Shown here piece after piece: positions 38,067-47,307 of a stretch of 64,000 bases of DNA (position 1 is its first letter; each line of letters starts with the position of its first letter). The stretch spans positions 1-64,000 of the forward strand of contig NZ_JAHVAB010000069.1 in the NCBI RefSeq assembly GCF_019264445.1, read 5' to 3'. The notes under the pieces were generated by a model that did no database searches, was not told the origin of the DNA, and saw only the letters and a list, made by a program, of their open reading frames with translations. The stretch comes from Hydrogenophaga sp. (GTDB taxonomy: Bacteria; Pseudomonadota; Gammaproteobacteria; Burkholderiales; Burkholderiaceae_C). The translations under genes and the position numbers were made by a program.

Positions 38067-39155
38067 TCAGGCGGCCTTGCGTTGCAGGCTGGCGCCCAGC
38101 AGGTCGCACACGGCTTGCGTGACCTGCGCGGTGGTGGCCTTGCCCCCGAGGTCGCCGGTGTGCAGTGCCGGGTTGGCGGTGACCTGCTCGATGGCCTGCA
38201 TGAGGCGCTGCGCGGCGTCGAACTCACCCAGGTGTTCGAGCAGCATCACGCAGCTCCAGAACGTGCCCACCGGATTGGCCAGGCCCTTGCCCATGATGTC
38301 GAACGCCGAACCGTGGATGGGCTCGAACATCGAGGGATAGCGGTGCTCGGGGTCGATGTTGCCGGTGGGGGCAATGCCCAGGCTGCCCGCAAGTGCGGCG
38401 GCCAGGTCGCTGAGGATGTCGGCGTGCAGGTTCGTCGCCACGATGGTGTCGAGCGTGGCGGGGCGGTTCACCATGCGCGCGGTGGCCGCGTCCACGAGCT
38501 CCTTGTCCCACTTCACGTCGGGGAACTCCTGGGCGATCTGCACAGCGATCTCGTCCCACATCACCATGGCGTGGCGCTGCGCGTTGCTCTTGGTGATCAC
38601 GGTCAGCAGTTTGCGGGGCCGCGACTGCGCCAGCTTGAAGGCGTAGCGCATGATGCGCTCCACCCCCACGCGGGTCATCATGCTCACGTCGGTGGCCGCT
38701 TCGATCGGGTGCCCCTGGTGCACCCGGCCGCCCACGCCGGCGTATTCGCCCTCTGAGTTCTCGCGCACGATCACCCAGTTCAGGTCTTCGGCCTTGCAGC
38801 GCTTGAGCGGTGCGTCGATGCCGGGCAGGATGCGCGTGGGCCGCACGTTGGCGTACTGGTCAAAGCCTTGGCAGATCTTCAGGCGCAAGCCCCACAGCGT
38901 GATGTGGTCCGGGATGTGCGGATCGCCTGCGGAGCCAAACAGGATCGCGTCCTTGTCGCGCAGCGCATCCAGGCCGTCGGCCGGCATCATCACGCCATGC
39001 TCGCGGTAGTGGTCACCACCCCAGTCGAAGTCTTCGAACTGGAAACGGAAAGCGCGGTCGCCGGCGGCCAGCGCTTCCAGCACCTGCTGGCCCGCAGGCA
39101 CGACTTCCTTGCCGATGCCGTCTCCGGGAATGGTCGCGATGGCGTAGGTTTTCAT
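38067..39155 (-). CDS. Tartrate dehydrogenase / D-malate dehydrogenase family (beta-decarboxylating)
   Basis: MKTYAIATIPGDGIGKEVVPAGQQVLEAL; LFGSAGDPHIPDHITLWGLRLKICQGFDQYANVRP; IVRENSEGEYAGVGGRVH; NLHADILSDLAAALAGSLGIAPTGNI. Confidence 0.93.
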   Translation of the reverse strand: MKTYAIATIPGDGIGKEVVPAGQQVLEALAAGDRAFRFQFEDFDWGGDHYREHGVMMPADGLDALRDKDAILFGSAGDPHIPDHITLWGLRLKICQGFDQYANVRPTRILPGIDAPLKRCKAEDLNWVIVRENSEGEYAGVGGRVHQGHPIEAATDVSMMTRVGVERIMRYAFKLAQSRPRKLLTVITKSNAQRHAMVMWDEIAVQIAQEFPDVKWDKELVDAATARMVNRPATLDTIVATNLHADILSDLAAALAGSLGIAPTGNIDPEHRYPSMFEPIHGSAFDIMGKGLANPVGTFWSCVMLLEHLGEFDAAQRLMQAIEQVTANPALHTGDLGGKATTAQVTQAVCDLLGASLQRKAA

Positions 39156-39267
39156 GGGTTCACTCAGAGGGTTGGGGAGGGATGCATGGACTGTAGAAAG
39201 TCGACAGGCCATGCAAACGCCGATAAAGTGAATCCATCGTTAACCTGAATTCAACAATGGAAATGCC

Positions 39268-40191
39268 ATGGGTTCTGCCATCCAGCCCGCCGATCTCGGC
39301 TTCTTTTCCGTGCTCGCCAGCGCTGGCAGCCTGAGCGCTGCCGCACGGGAACTCGGTATCACCACACCGGCCGTGAGCAAGCACCTCGCGCTGATGGAGT
39401 CGCGCGTGGGCGTGGCGCTGGTCAACCGCACCACGCGGCGCATGAGCCTCACACCGGAAGGCGAGGTCTACCTCGAACACGCGCGCCGCATCCTGGGCGA
39501 GATCGACGGCATGGAGGAGCTGCTGGGCGTATCGCGCTCCACGCCCACGGGCCTGCTGCGCGTCAATGCCACGCTGGGCTTTGGCCGCAGCCATGTGGCG
39601 CCCCTCATTTCGCGCTTCGTGCGCAAACACCCGAAGGTGGAGGTGCAGCTGCAGCTGTCGGTGAACCCGCCACCGCTCACAGAGGACGCCTTCGACGTCT
39701 GCATCCGCTTCGGGGCACCGCCCGACTCGCGCATGATCGCGCGCCAGATCGCACCCAACCGGCGGCTGCTCTGCGCCTCGCCCGCGTACCTCGCCAGGCA
39801 CGGCATGCCCAAGGTGCCCAACGACCTGGTGCGGCACAACTGCATCGGCATCCGGCAGGGCGAAGAGGCCTACGGCGTGTGGCGCCTGTCCAGCGGGCGC
39901 GGCAAGTCGGTGACCACGGAAGCGGTCAAGACGCGCGGCAACCTCACCACCAACGACGGCGAGATCGCGGTGAACTGGGCCCTCGACGGACACGGCATCC
40001 TCATGCGCGCCGAATGGGACATCGAGCGCTACCTGCGCAACGGGCGCCTGGTGCAGGTGCTGCCCCAGTACTTCACGCCTGACGCGTCCATCCACGCCGT
40101 GTACCCGCAGCGCCACCAGCTCGCGGCACGCGTGCGCGCCTTTGTGGATTTCGTGTCGCTGTCGTTCACGCAGCAGGCGGCCAGCAAGTGA
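39268..40191 (+). CDS. LysR family transcriptional regulator
   Basis: LGFFSVLASAGSLSAAARELGITTPAVSKHLALMESRVGVALVNRTTRRMSLTPEG; divergent from tartrate dehydrogenase-like gene. Confidence 0.95.
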   Translation: MGSAIQPADLGFFSVLASAGSLSAAARELGITTPAVSKHLALMESRVGVALVNRTTRRMSLTPEGEVYLEHARRILGEIDGMEELLGVSRSTPTGLLRVNATLGFGRSHVAPLISRFVRKHPKVEVQLQLSVNPPPLTEDAFDVCIRFGAPPDSRMIARQIAPNRRLLCASPAYLARHGMPKVPNDLVRHNCIGIRQGEEAYGVWRLSSGRGKSVTTEAVKTRGNLTTNDGEIAVNWALDGHGILMRAEWDIERYLRNGRLVQVLPQYFTPDASIHAVYPQRHQLAARVRAFVDFVSLSFTQQAASK

Positions 40192-40323
40192 AGCAGGCTA
40201 GCCGCTGCCGCGGCGGATTGTGTCGTTGAGGTTAACGGCATATTAACTTTCGGGTCGGTCTTTCACCCGACGGTTCCCTACAGTCGCGCGGTGTGGCCGT
40301 TCTGGCCAGACACCTCAACCACC

Positions 40324-41235
40324 ATGGAGACCACACCGGTGCCATTCACGACGGGCCGCACGAGCGCGCAATACGTCCCCGACATTCCTGCGCCCGTGGC
40401 CGCCACCCGCACACCCGCCGTGCGCCTCCCCGCAGGCGCGTGCGACAGCCACGCCCACATCTTTGGCCCGCCCGAGCCCGAACGCCTGCAGCCCAACACG
40501 CACTTTCGCCCGCACGAGACGCCCCTGCCTGACTACCTTCGCATGCTCGGCGTGCTCGGTGTGCAGCGCGCGGTGCTGGTGCAGCCCAGCGTGTACGGCA
40601 GCGACAACAGCCTGATTGCCGAGGCCCTGCGCAGCCATCCTTCCAGCCTGCGCGGGGTGGCCGTGGTGGCACCCGACATCGCACAGCACGAGCTGGAGGC
40701 GATGCACCAGCTGGGTTTTCGTGGCGTCCGCATCAACACCGCGTCGGCCACACCCGGCCTGCAACTGGCCGACGTGCCCGCGCTGGCCCGGCGCATCCAG
40801 CCGCTGGGCTGGCACCTGCAGTTCTTCGTGGACCTGCAACGCCAGCCCGAACTGGCCGACGACATTGCCGCGCTGGACATCCCTGTCGTCATCGACCACT
40901 TCGGCAAGGTGCCCGTGAGCGGCGGCCTGGAGTCGCCGGCGGCGCGCGCCTTGCTGCGCGTGCTGGCCCGGCCGCATTGCTGGGCCAAGCTCATGGGGCC
41001 GTATTTCGTCTCGCGCGACTTTCCACGGCACCGCGACGTGGACGCGCTCGCTCAAGCCATGGTGGCCACGGCACCCGATCGCCTGCTGTGGGGAACCGAC
41101 TGGCCACACCCCAGCGCACGCGAGCAGATGCCCAACGACGGAGACCTGGCCGACATGCTCGCGCGCTGGGCGCCCGACGAAGTCACACGCCACCGCATCC
41201 TGGTGGACAACCCGGCACGGCTGTACGGGTTCTGA
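40324..41235 (+). CDS. Amidohydrolase family protein (COG3618; 2-pyrone-4,6-dicarboxylate hydrolase-like)
   Basis: GACDSHAHIFGP metal motif; VVIDHFGKVPV; LLWGTDWPHPS. Confidence 0.88.
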   Translation: METTPVPFTTGRTSAQYVPDIPAPVAATRTPAVRLPAGACDSHAHIFGPPEPERLQPNTHFRPHETPLPDYLRMLGVLGVQRAVLVQPSVYGSDNSLIAEALRSHPSSLRGVAVVAPDIAQHELEAMHQLGFRGVRINTASATPGLQLADVPALARRIQPLGWHLQFFVDLQRQPELADDIAALDIPVVIDHFGKVPVSGGLESPAARALLRVLARPHCWAKLMGPYFVSRDFPRHRDVDALAQAMVATAPDRLLWGTDWPHPSAREQMPNDGDLADMLARWAPDEVTRHRILVDNPARLYGF

Positions 41236-41288
41236 CACGTCCCCGCCGCAGGGACACGCCGCCTGCCTTCAACACAACAGGAGACCTC

Positions 41289-42263
41289 ATGAAACTCATC
41301 CGCGCCATTGCCTTCGCATCCTTCAGTCTGCTGGCCTTGTCCGCTGCCTCGGCGCAAGACAAGTTTCCGTCCAAGCCCATCAAACTGGTGGTGGGCTTCC
41401 CGCCGGGCGGGGGCGCCGACGTGGTGGCCCGCCTGGTGGGCACGCATCTGGGAGAGGCGCTGGGCCAGCCCTTCGTGATCGAAAACAAGGGCGGCGCATC
41501 GGGCTTCATTGCCGGCTCGGCGGTGGCGCAGTCGGCGCCCGATGGCTACACCCTGCTGCTCGGGCACGTGAATGCCCTGGCCATCGCACCGCCCGCATCA
41601 AGCAAGCCTCCGTACGACGCCCTCAAGGATTTCACCCCCATCGGTTACATCGGCTTTGCGCCCAACGTGCTGGTGGTGAACCCGAAGGTCACGCCGGTCA
41701 AGACACTCAAAGAGCTCACCGACCTCGCCCGTGCGAAGCCGGGTGAGCTGACCTTCGCATCGCCCGGCGTGGGCAGCGCCAACCAGATCGCGGGGGTGAT
41801 GTTCATGAACGCCACCAGGATCAACATGACGCACGTGCCCTACCGGGGCAGCGGTCCGGCCATCAACGACCTGCTGGGCGGACAGGTCTCCATGAACTTC
41901 GACGCCATGACATCGGTGACCGGCTACATCAAGGAAGGCAAGATGCAGCCGCTGGCGGTCACCACGCGCGAGCGCAATGCACAGCTGCCCGACGTGCCCA
42001 CCATGCAGGAGCTGGGTGTGAAGGATTTCGATGTGTCGATCTGGTACACGCTGATGGGCCCGGCCGGCCTGCCCAAGGCCACGACCGCGCTGCTCAATGA
42101 CAAGCTCAACGAAGTGCTGCGCAAGCCCGAGCTCCGGGACCGCCTGCTGTCGCTCGGCGTCACCAGCAAGGCCATGTCACCCGAGCAGGTGACCGAGATG
42201 CTGCGCACCGACATTGCCCGCTACGCCACGGTGGTCAAGCAGAACCACATCCGCATGGACTGA
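41289..42263 (+). CDS. Bug-family tripartite tricarboxylate transporter substrate-binding protein
   Basis: FPSKPIKLVVGFPPGGGADVVARLVGTHLGEALGQPFVIENKGGASGFIAGSAVAQSAPDGYTLLLG. Confidence 0.95.
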   Translation: MKLIRAIAFASFSLLALSAASAQDKFPSKPIKLVVGFPPGGGADVVARLVGTHLGEALGQPFVIENKGGASGFIAGSAVAQSAPDGYTLLLGHVNALAIAPPASSKPPYDALKDFTPIGYIGFAPNVLVVNPKVTPVKTLKELTDLARAKPGELTFASPGVGSANQIAGVMFMNATRINMTHVPYRGSGPAINDLLGGQVSMNFDAMTSVTGYIKEGKMQPLAVTTRERNAQLPDVPTMQELGVKDFDVSIWYTLMGPAGLPKATTALLNDKLNEVLRKPELRDRLLSLGVTSKAMSPEQVTEMLRTDIARYATVVKQNHIRMD

Positions 42264-42272
42264 GCCCGCCGC

Positions 42273-42725
42273 ATGTTGCACAGCCCTGAAACGCAGATCG
42301 TCCGCTTCTTTCACTTCCTGGACGCGCGTCGCTACGAAGCCCTGCTCGACCTCATGACACCCGACGCGCTGTGGCTGCGACAGAACCAGATGCACCACGG
42401 CCGCGCCGAAGCACTGGCCACGCTGCAATCGCGGCACCCCGGCATGCGCGTGCGGCACGCGGTGAGCAACGTGGTGCGAGATGAACCCGACCCCGTCTGG
42501 CGCGACCATGCACAGGCCATGGCGCCGCGCGGGGCATCGGAGGAAGTGTTCGTCTCCAACTACCTCACCGCCTACCGCTTCGATGACCCCGGCCACCAGC
42601 CAGCGCCCTGGCGCGTCCGGGGTCCGCACAAGTTCTCGGTGGTGCACACGCGCTTCGTGCGGCTGGGCGACACCTGGCAGATCGCGGCGCAGCTGATGCT
42701 GCCGGAGTTCGTCTTCGAGGAGTGA
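42273..42725 (+). CDS. NTF2-like/SnoaL family protein (ring-hydroxylating dioxygenase small-subunit-like fold)
   Basis: IVRFFHFLDARRYEALLDLMTPDALWLRQNQMHHGRAEALATLQSR; FVRLGDTWQIAAQLMLPEFVFEE. Confidence 0.75.
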   Translation: MLHSPETQIVRFFHFLDARRYEALLDLMTPDALWLRQNQMHHGRAEALATLQSRHPGMRVRHAVSNVVRDEPDPVWRDHAQAMAPRGASEEVFVSNYLTAYRFDDPGHQPAPWRVRGPHKFSVVHTRFVRLGDTWQIAAQLMLPEFVFEE

Positions 42726-42750
42726 GCGCGGCCAGGCAGCGCCTGCGCCC

Positions 42751-43125
42751 TCAGCGCACGGGGCGGTGTTGCAGGTCGTGCTTGTTGTGGGCGATGCGGC
42801 GGCTGGCCTTGTCTTGCGCGCGCTCCATGCGCAGCGCTTCCTTGCCGGTCACTTTGCCGTCCGCCTCCATGCGGTGTTCCATGCGCGTGATGTGGGCCTG
42901 CTGCGCATCGAGCCGCGCCGTCTCGCGGCGGGTGAGCTCACCGGACGCCACACCCTGATCGATGCGCGCTTCCTGCCGGTCCTGCCGGTTGTCCACGCGC
43001 GCTGCCTGACGCTCACCCATCGTGACGCCCTGGGCGTGTGCGGCGGTGGCGCCCAGACTGGCCAGCGCGAGGAGGCTGGCCGCCAGCAGACGCGAAGGGG
43101 CCAGGGGTCGGGAAGTGTGTGACAT
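42751..43125 (-). CDS. Small exported charged repeat protein, unknown function
   Basis: Signal peptide ending AHAQ; ARVDNRQDRQEARIDQGVASGELTRRETARLDAQQAHITRMEHRMEADGKVTGKEALRMERAQDKASRRI. Confidence 0.75.
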   Translation of the reverse strand: MSHTSRPLAPSRLLAASLLALASLGATAAHAQGVTMGERQAARVDNRQDRQEARIDQGVASGELTRRETARLDAQQAHITRMEHRMEADGKVTGKEALRMERAQDKASRRIAHNKHDLQHRPVR

Positions 43126-43313
43126 GTGAATTCCTTGAGAAATGCGGTGCCGGACAAATGGACCGGTGACGCTTGAACCCGCTGGCACACGCAGCGCTTA
43201 CGCCCCGGCCGCCATACCCGCAGAAAACGCTCGGGATTGCAGCTTGCAGCGTAAGAGAGCACCGCGCGCCGGGTTCAACCGGCACACTCCATGCTCATGC
43301 CTGCCCACACGCC

Positions 43314-44621
43314 ATGAACCCCGCATCCGCCCAAGCCTTGGCCTCGCACCGTTTCGGACTGAGCCAGATCAGCCTGGCCAGCGTGGGCGCCGACCCGCGC
43401 GCCTGGGTCATGGGCCAACTGCAGCGCCCCGCGCTGCTCGACACACGCGACCTGCCCGACAGCACCAGCGTGACCGAGACCACCCGGCGGCTGCGGCAGA
43501 TGCCCGAGCCCGACGGCGAAGTGCGGCAACGCCTGCGCGAGGGCAACCAGCAGGCGCTGCGCCTTCGCTGGCAGCACCAGATCGAAACGCCCACGCCGGT
43601 GTACGAGCGCTGGGTGATGTTCTGGGCCAACCACTTCACCGTGGCCGCCACCAAGGGCGCCACGCTGGGCATGGTGTGGCCGTTCGAGAACGAGGCCATT
43701 CGCCCCCACGCCACGGGCCGCTTCGCCACGCTGCTGCGCGCGGCCACCGTGCACCCCGGCATGCTGCTCTACCTGGACAACGCACAGTCGATCGGCCCGC
43801 AATCGCGGCAGGGCCAGCGGCGCGGGCGCGGCCTCAATGAAAACCTGGCGCGCGAGCTGCTGGAGCTGCACACCGTGGGCGTGCGCGCGGGCTACACCCA
43901 AACCGACGTGCGCGAACTGGCCCGCCTGCTCACCGGCTGGACGGTGGGCAACGAGCAACGGCCCGCGCCCGGGTTTGTGGCCGCGTTGCACGAACCCGGC
44001 GTGAAGCAGGTGATGGGCCGCAGCTACGGCGAAGGCCCGCAGGCGCTGGACGAGGTACTGACCGACCTCGCGCGCCACCCGGCCACCGCCGAGCACCTGG
44101 CCCACAAACTGGTGCAGCACTTCGTGGCCGACGAGCCCCCCGCTGCCCTCACGAAAGCCGTGGCCCGGCGCTACCAGGACACCGACGGCGACCTGCTGCA
44201 GGTGGCCGATGCCCTGTTCGGCCACGAGCAGGCCTGGGCCCTGCACCCGCCCGGCAAGGTGCGCCGCCCCGAAGAACTCATGCTCAGCGCGCACCGCCTG
44301 CTGCAGATGCCCATGGGGCGGCCCGAGCGCGCGCTCGCCGACCTCACCGCCATGGGCCAGGCGGTGGGGCGCGCGCCGTCGCCACAAGGCTGGCCCGACC
44401 GCCAGGACGACTGGCTTGGCCCCGATGCGCTGCTCAAGCGCGTGGAGTGGGCCATGTCGATGGGCCGCGGCGCCGGCAACCTGGCCGACGCACGCCAGCT
44501 GGCCGACCTGGCCTGGGGGCCCGCGCTGTCCACCGACACGCGGCAGCAGATCGCCCGCGCCGAAAGCGGCGCGCAGGCGCTCACCCTGCTGCTGGCCAGC
44601 CCCGAGTTCCAGCGCCGCTGA
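43314..44621 (+). CDS. DUF1800 domain-containing protein
   Basis: HRFGLSQISLASVGADPRAWVMGQL; WVMFWANHFTVAATKG; ENLARELLELHTVGVRAGYTQTDVRELARLLTGWTVG. Confidence 0.92.
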   Translation: MNPASAQALASHRFGLSQISLASVGADPRAWVMGQLQRPALLDTRDLPDSTSVTETTRRLRQMPEPDGEVRQRLREGNQQALRLRWQHQIETPTPVYERWVMFWANHFTVAATKGATLGMVWPFENEAIRPHATGRFATLLRAATVHPGMLLYLDNAQSIGPQSRQGQRRGRGLNENLARELLELHTVGVRAGYTQTDVRELARLLTGWTVGNEQRPAPGFVAALHEPGVKQVMGRSYGEGPQALDEVLTDLARHPATAEHLAHKLVQHFVADEPPAALTKAVARRYQDTDGDLLQVADALFGHEQAWALHPPGKVRRPEELMLSAHRLLQMPMGRPERALADLTAMGQAVGRAPSPQGWPDRQDDWLGPDALLKRVEWAMSMGRGAGNLADARQLADLAWGPALSTDTRQQIARAESGAQALTLLLASPEFQRR

Positions 44622-44646
44622 GCGCGCACCTGTTGCGGATCCGTTC

Positions 44647-45858
44647 ATGACACCCCTGCCCTCCTCGCCCTCTTCCCTGCCGCAGGCTTCGCGCTGGCGC
44701 CGCCGCGAGTGGTTGCAAGCCGCTGGCGCGCTGGCGCTGCTCGCCAGCCCCGGCGTGCGCTCGGCCTTCGCGGCCATCCCGCAGGCCCGCGGCAAGCTCG
44801 TGGTCGTGATGCTGCGCGGCGCGCTCGACGGTCTGGCCGCCGTGCCCGCCACCGGCGATCCGCAATGGGCCGCGCTGCGCGCCTCAACCGAAGCTGCGGC
44901 CGGCAGCGCGCCGCTGCCGCTGGACGCGATGTTCGGGCTGCACCCCGCGCTGCCCGAGCTGCACCGCTGGTACGGCCAGGGGCAGCTGCTCGTGGTGCAC
45001 GCGGTGGCCAGCCCCTACCGCGAACGCTCGCACTTCGACGCGCAGCAGCTGCTGGAGAGCGGCGGCCAGCGCCCGTTCGAACTCAACACCGGCTGGCTGG
45101 GCCGCGCGCTCGATGCCAGCGGGCAGCGCGGCGTGGCGCTCAGCCCTGCCATGCCCGTGGCCCTGCGCGGTGCGCGCGGCGCCAGCACCTGGACACCCGC
45201 ACGCAGCGCCTCGCCCGACGCCGACCTCATGGCGCGCATCGCGCAGACCTACCAGAACGATCCCGCGCTCAGCGGCCTGCTGGAGCAGGCGTTGTCGCAG
45301 CGCGGCACGCTCGGTGCCGGCGTGCGCGAAGCGGGCATGGGCGCAGGCACCGGCAGCGCAGGCGCCTTCGTGGGCCTGGCCCGGCAGGCGGGCCGCTTCC
45401 TCGCCGAGCCGGGCGGCCCCGATGTGGCCTGGCTGGACTTCGACGGCTGGGACACCCACACACAACAAAACGGGCGGCTGCAGCGCCAGTTCACCGCGCT
45501 CGACAGCGGACTGGCCGCGCTGCGCGAATCGCTGGGCGAGCGCTGGGCCGACACCACCGTGCTGGTCATGACCGAGTTCGGCCGCTCGGTCGCGCTCAAT
45601 GGCAGCGGGGGCACCGACCACGGCACCGGCGGCGTGGCGTTTCTCGCCGGCGGTGCGGTGGCCGGCGGCCGCGTGCTCGCCGACTGGCCCGGTCTGGCCA
45701 GCCGCGACCTGCTCGACGGGCGCGACCTGCGGCCCACGCGCGACGTGCGCAGCCTGCTCGCCCCGCTGCTGCAACGCCACCTCGGCGTGGGCCAGGCGGC
45801 CATGGGGCGCGTGTTGCCCGGCGCGCCGCCCGCCGCACCCGACCTCTGGAGAACCTGA
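44647..45858 (+). CDS. DUF1501 domain-containing protein
   Basis: KLVVVMLRGALDGLAAVPATGDPQW; FGLHPALPEL; ERSHFDAQQLLESGG; WDTHTQQNGRLQRQF; MTEFGRSVALNGSGGTDHGTGG. Confidence 0.93.
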   Translation: MTPLPSSPSSLPQASRWRRREWLQAAGALALLASPGVRSAFAAIPQARGKLVVVMLRGALDGLAAVPATGDPQWAALRASTEAAAGSAPLPLDAMFGLHPALPELHRWYGQGQLLVVHAVASPYRERSHFDAQQLLESGGQRPFELNTGWLGRALDASGQRGVALSPAMPVALRGARGASTWTPARSASPDADLMARIAQTYQNDPALSGLLEQALSQRGTLGAGVREAGMGAGTGSAGAFVGLARQAGRFLAEPGGPDVAWLDFDGWDTHTQQNGRLQRQFTALDSGLAALRESLGERWADTTVLVMTEFGRSVALNGSGGTDHGTGGVAFLAGGAVAGGRVLADWPGLASRDLLDGRDLRPTRDVRSLLAPLLQRHLGVGQAAMGRVLPGAPPAAPDLWRT

Positions 45859-46304
45859 TGCCCACGCGCTCCCTCCTCGGCACCCTTGGCGCCCTGGCCC
45901 TGCTGCTGGCGTGGACCTGCCCGGCGCAGGCCACACCCCAGGTGCCCGACCCCCAGGCCTGGGCCCAGCTCACACCGCAGCAGCAGGCGCAGCGGCGCGA
46001 AGCTCTGCAGCGCGAGCTGGACGCGGCCACGCCCGCCGAACGCCAGGCCTTCCGGGCCCGGCTGCGCCAGCGGCTGGAAACGCTCTCACCCGCCGAGCGC
46101 AAGGCACTCGTGGGCCAGACGCGCGAGCGCTGGCAGGCGCTGTCGCCTGAAGAGCGCCAGGACCTGGCCGAACAACGCCGCGCGCGCATCCAGGCCATGA
46201 CGCCCCAGGAGCGCCGGCAGTTGCTGGAGCAACGCCGCGACATGCTCTCGCGCCTGAGCCCCGAAGAACGGGCCGCCCTGCGCGAAAAACTGCCCACCCG
46301 CTGA
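45858..46304 (+). CDS. DUF3106-like exported protein with degenerate L(S/T)P(E/Q)ER repeats
   Basis: LTPQQQAQRREALQREL / TPAERQAFRARLRQRL / LSPAERKALVGQTRERW / LSPEERQDLAEQRRARI / MTPQERRQLLEQRRDML / LSPEERAALREKL. Confidence 0.85.
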   Translation: MPTRSLLGTLGALALLLAWTCPAQATPQVPDPQAWAQLTPQQQAQRREALQRELDAATPAERQAFRARLRQRLETLSPAERKALVGQTRERWQALSPEERQDLAEQRRARIQAMTPQERRQLLEQRRDMLSRLSPEERAALREKLPTR

Positions 46305-46311
46305 GGCCCCC

Positions 46312-46977
46312 ATGCTGCACACCCTCACCCTGCCCGGTGCACCGCACCCCTTGCGCACCACGCTCACGCTGACGCTGGGCCTGCTGGAGACCACACGCCG
46401 CGTGGCGCGGCGCTGGCGCGCACCGCGTGAAGACGGCTGGGCGCTCTGGCAGCGCGCCTGCGAAGGCGACCCCGGCAGCGCGCGCTCGCTGGTGCAGCTG
46501 CTCACACCCACCGCGCTGGCCCTGGCGCGCCAGATGCTGGGCAAGCCCGAAGACGCCGAAGATGCGGTGCAGGAGTCGTTTCTGCGCCTGTGGAGCGCGC
46601 GCCCCGAAGACCTGCACGGCGCGCAGCTCTCCACCTACTTCAACACCATCGTGCTCAACCGCTGCCGCACGCAACTGGTGCGCCGGCGCGAACTCACCAT
46701 GGCGCCTGACGACCTCGTCGTGCTGCAAGACCTGCAACAGGCCCACACCGACGCGGCGGACACGCCACCCTGGGACACCGTGACACCGCAGCAACTGCTC
46801 GACACGCTGGCGAAGCTGCCTGCCCGGCAACGCCTGGCACTGGCCATGTGGGCCTATGCCGACGCCAGCGCTGCCGACATCGCGCAGGCGCTGGAGATCG
46901 ACGCCAACAGCGCGCACCAGCTGCTGCACCGCGCGCGGGCCGGTCTGCGCCAGGCGCTCAAGGGAGCGGCGACATGA
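46312..46977 (+). CDS. RNA polymerase sigma factor, ECF-type
   Basis: LLTPTALALARQMLGKPEDAEDAVQESFLRLW region 2; LPARQRLALAMWAYADASAADIAQALEIDANSAHQLLHRARAGLRQAL region 4. Confidence 0.9.
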   Translation: MLHTLTLPGAPHPLRTTLTLTLGLLETTRRVARRWRAPREDGWALWQRACEGDPGSARSLVQLLTPTALALARQMLGKPEDAEDAVQESFLRLWSARPEDLHGAQLSTYFNTIVLNRCRTQLVRRRELTMAPDDLVVLQDLQQAHTDAADTPPWDTVTPQQLLDTLAKLPARQRLALAMWAYADASAADIAQALEIDANSAHQLLHRARAGLRQALKGAAT

Positions 46978-47303
46978 CACACCCGCTGACCGACAACCCC
47001 CTGCGCGCGCGGCTGCGCGCCGGACTGAACGCCGCTTCAGCGCACGACAGCCAGCACCTGGAAGAGCGCGTGATGGCGCAATGGCAGCAACGCCACGCCA
47101 GCGCCCAGGCCGGGCTCGCTGCGGCCGGTGGCGCGGCCTTGCGCGCGCCGGGCACGGGCCGCCGTGCGCTGCGGCTGGCCACCGGCGTGGTGCTGGTGGC
47201 GGCGTTGCTGGTGACCGCCTCCACCTGGCGTTCGCGCGACGCCGGCGTGGACGAGCTCATGCAGCTGGACGTGCTCTCCGAGATGGCACTGGGCGAGATG
47301 TGA
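46974..47303 (+). CDS. DUF3619-like membrane protein, putative sigma-factor partner
   Basis: Start overlaps sigma-factor stop by 4 nt; single TM LATGVVLVAALLVTAST; C-terminal VDELMQLDVLSEMALGEM. Confidence 0.7.
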   Translation: MTHPLTDNPLRARLRAGLNAASAHDSQHLEERVMAQWQQRHASAQAGLAAAGGAALRAPGTGRRALRLATGVVLVAALLVTASTWRSRDAGVDELMQLDVLSEMALGEM

Positions 47304-47307
47304 GCGC

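Noticed and set aside
39239-39255. GTT-N11-AAC between the tartrate dehydrogenase-like gene and LysR
   Set aside because: Arms are only 3 nt; too weak to claim as a LysR box without footprinting, although the location is right.
40324-41235. Naming the amidohydrolase ligI and linking it to ligAB
   Set aside because: It has the COG3618 amidohydrolase layout but is about 8 kb from ligAB under different control, and I could not confirm PDC-hydrolase-specific residues; kept as a family-level call.
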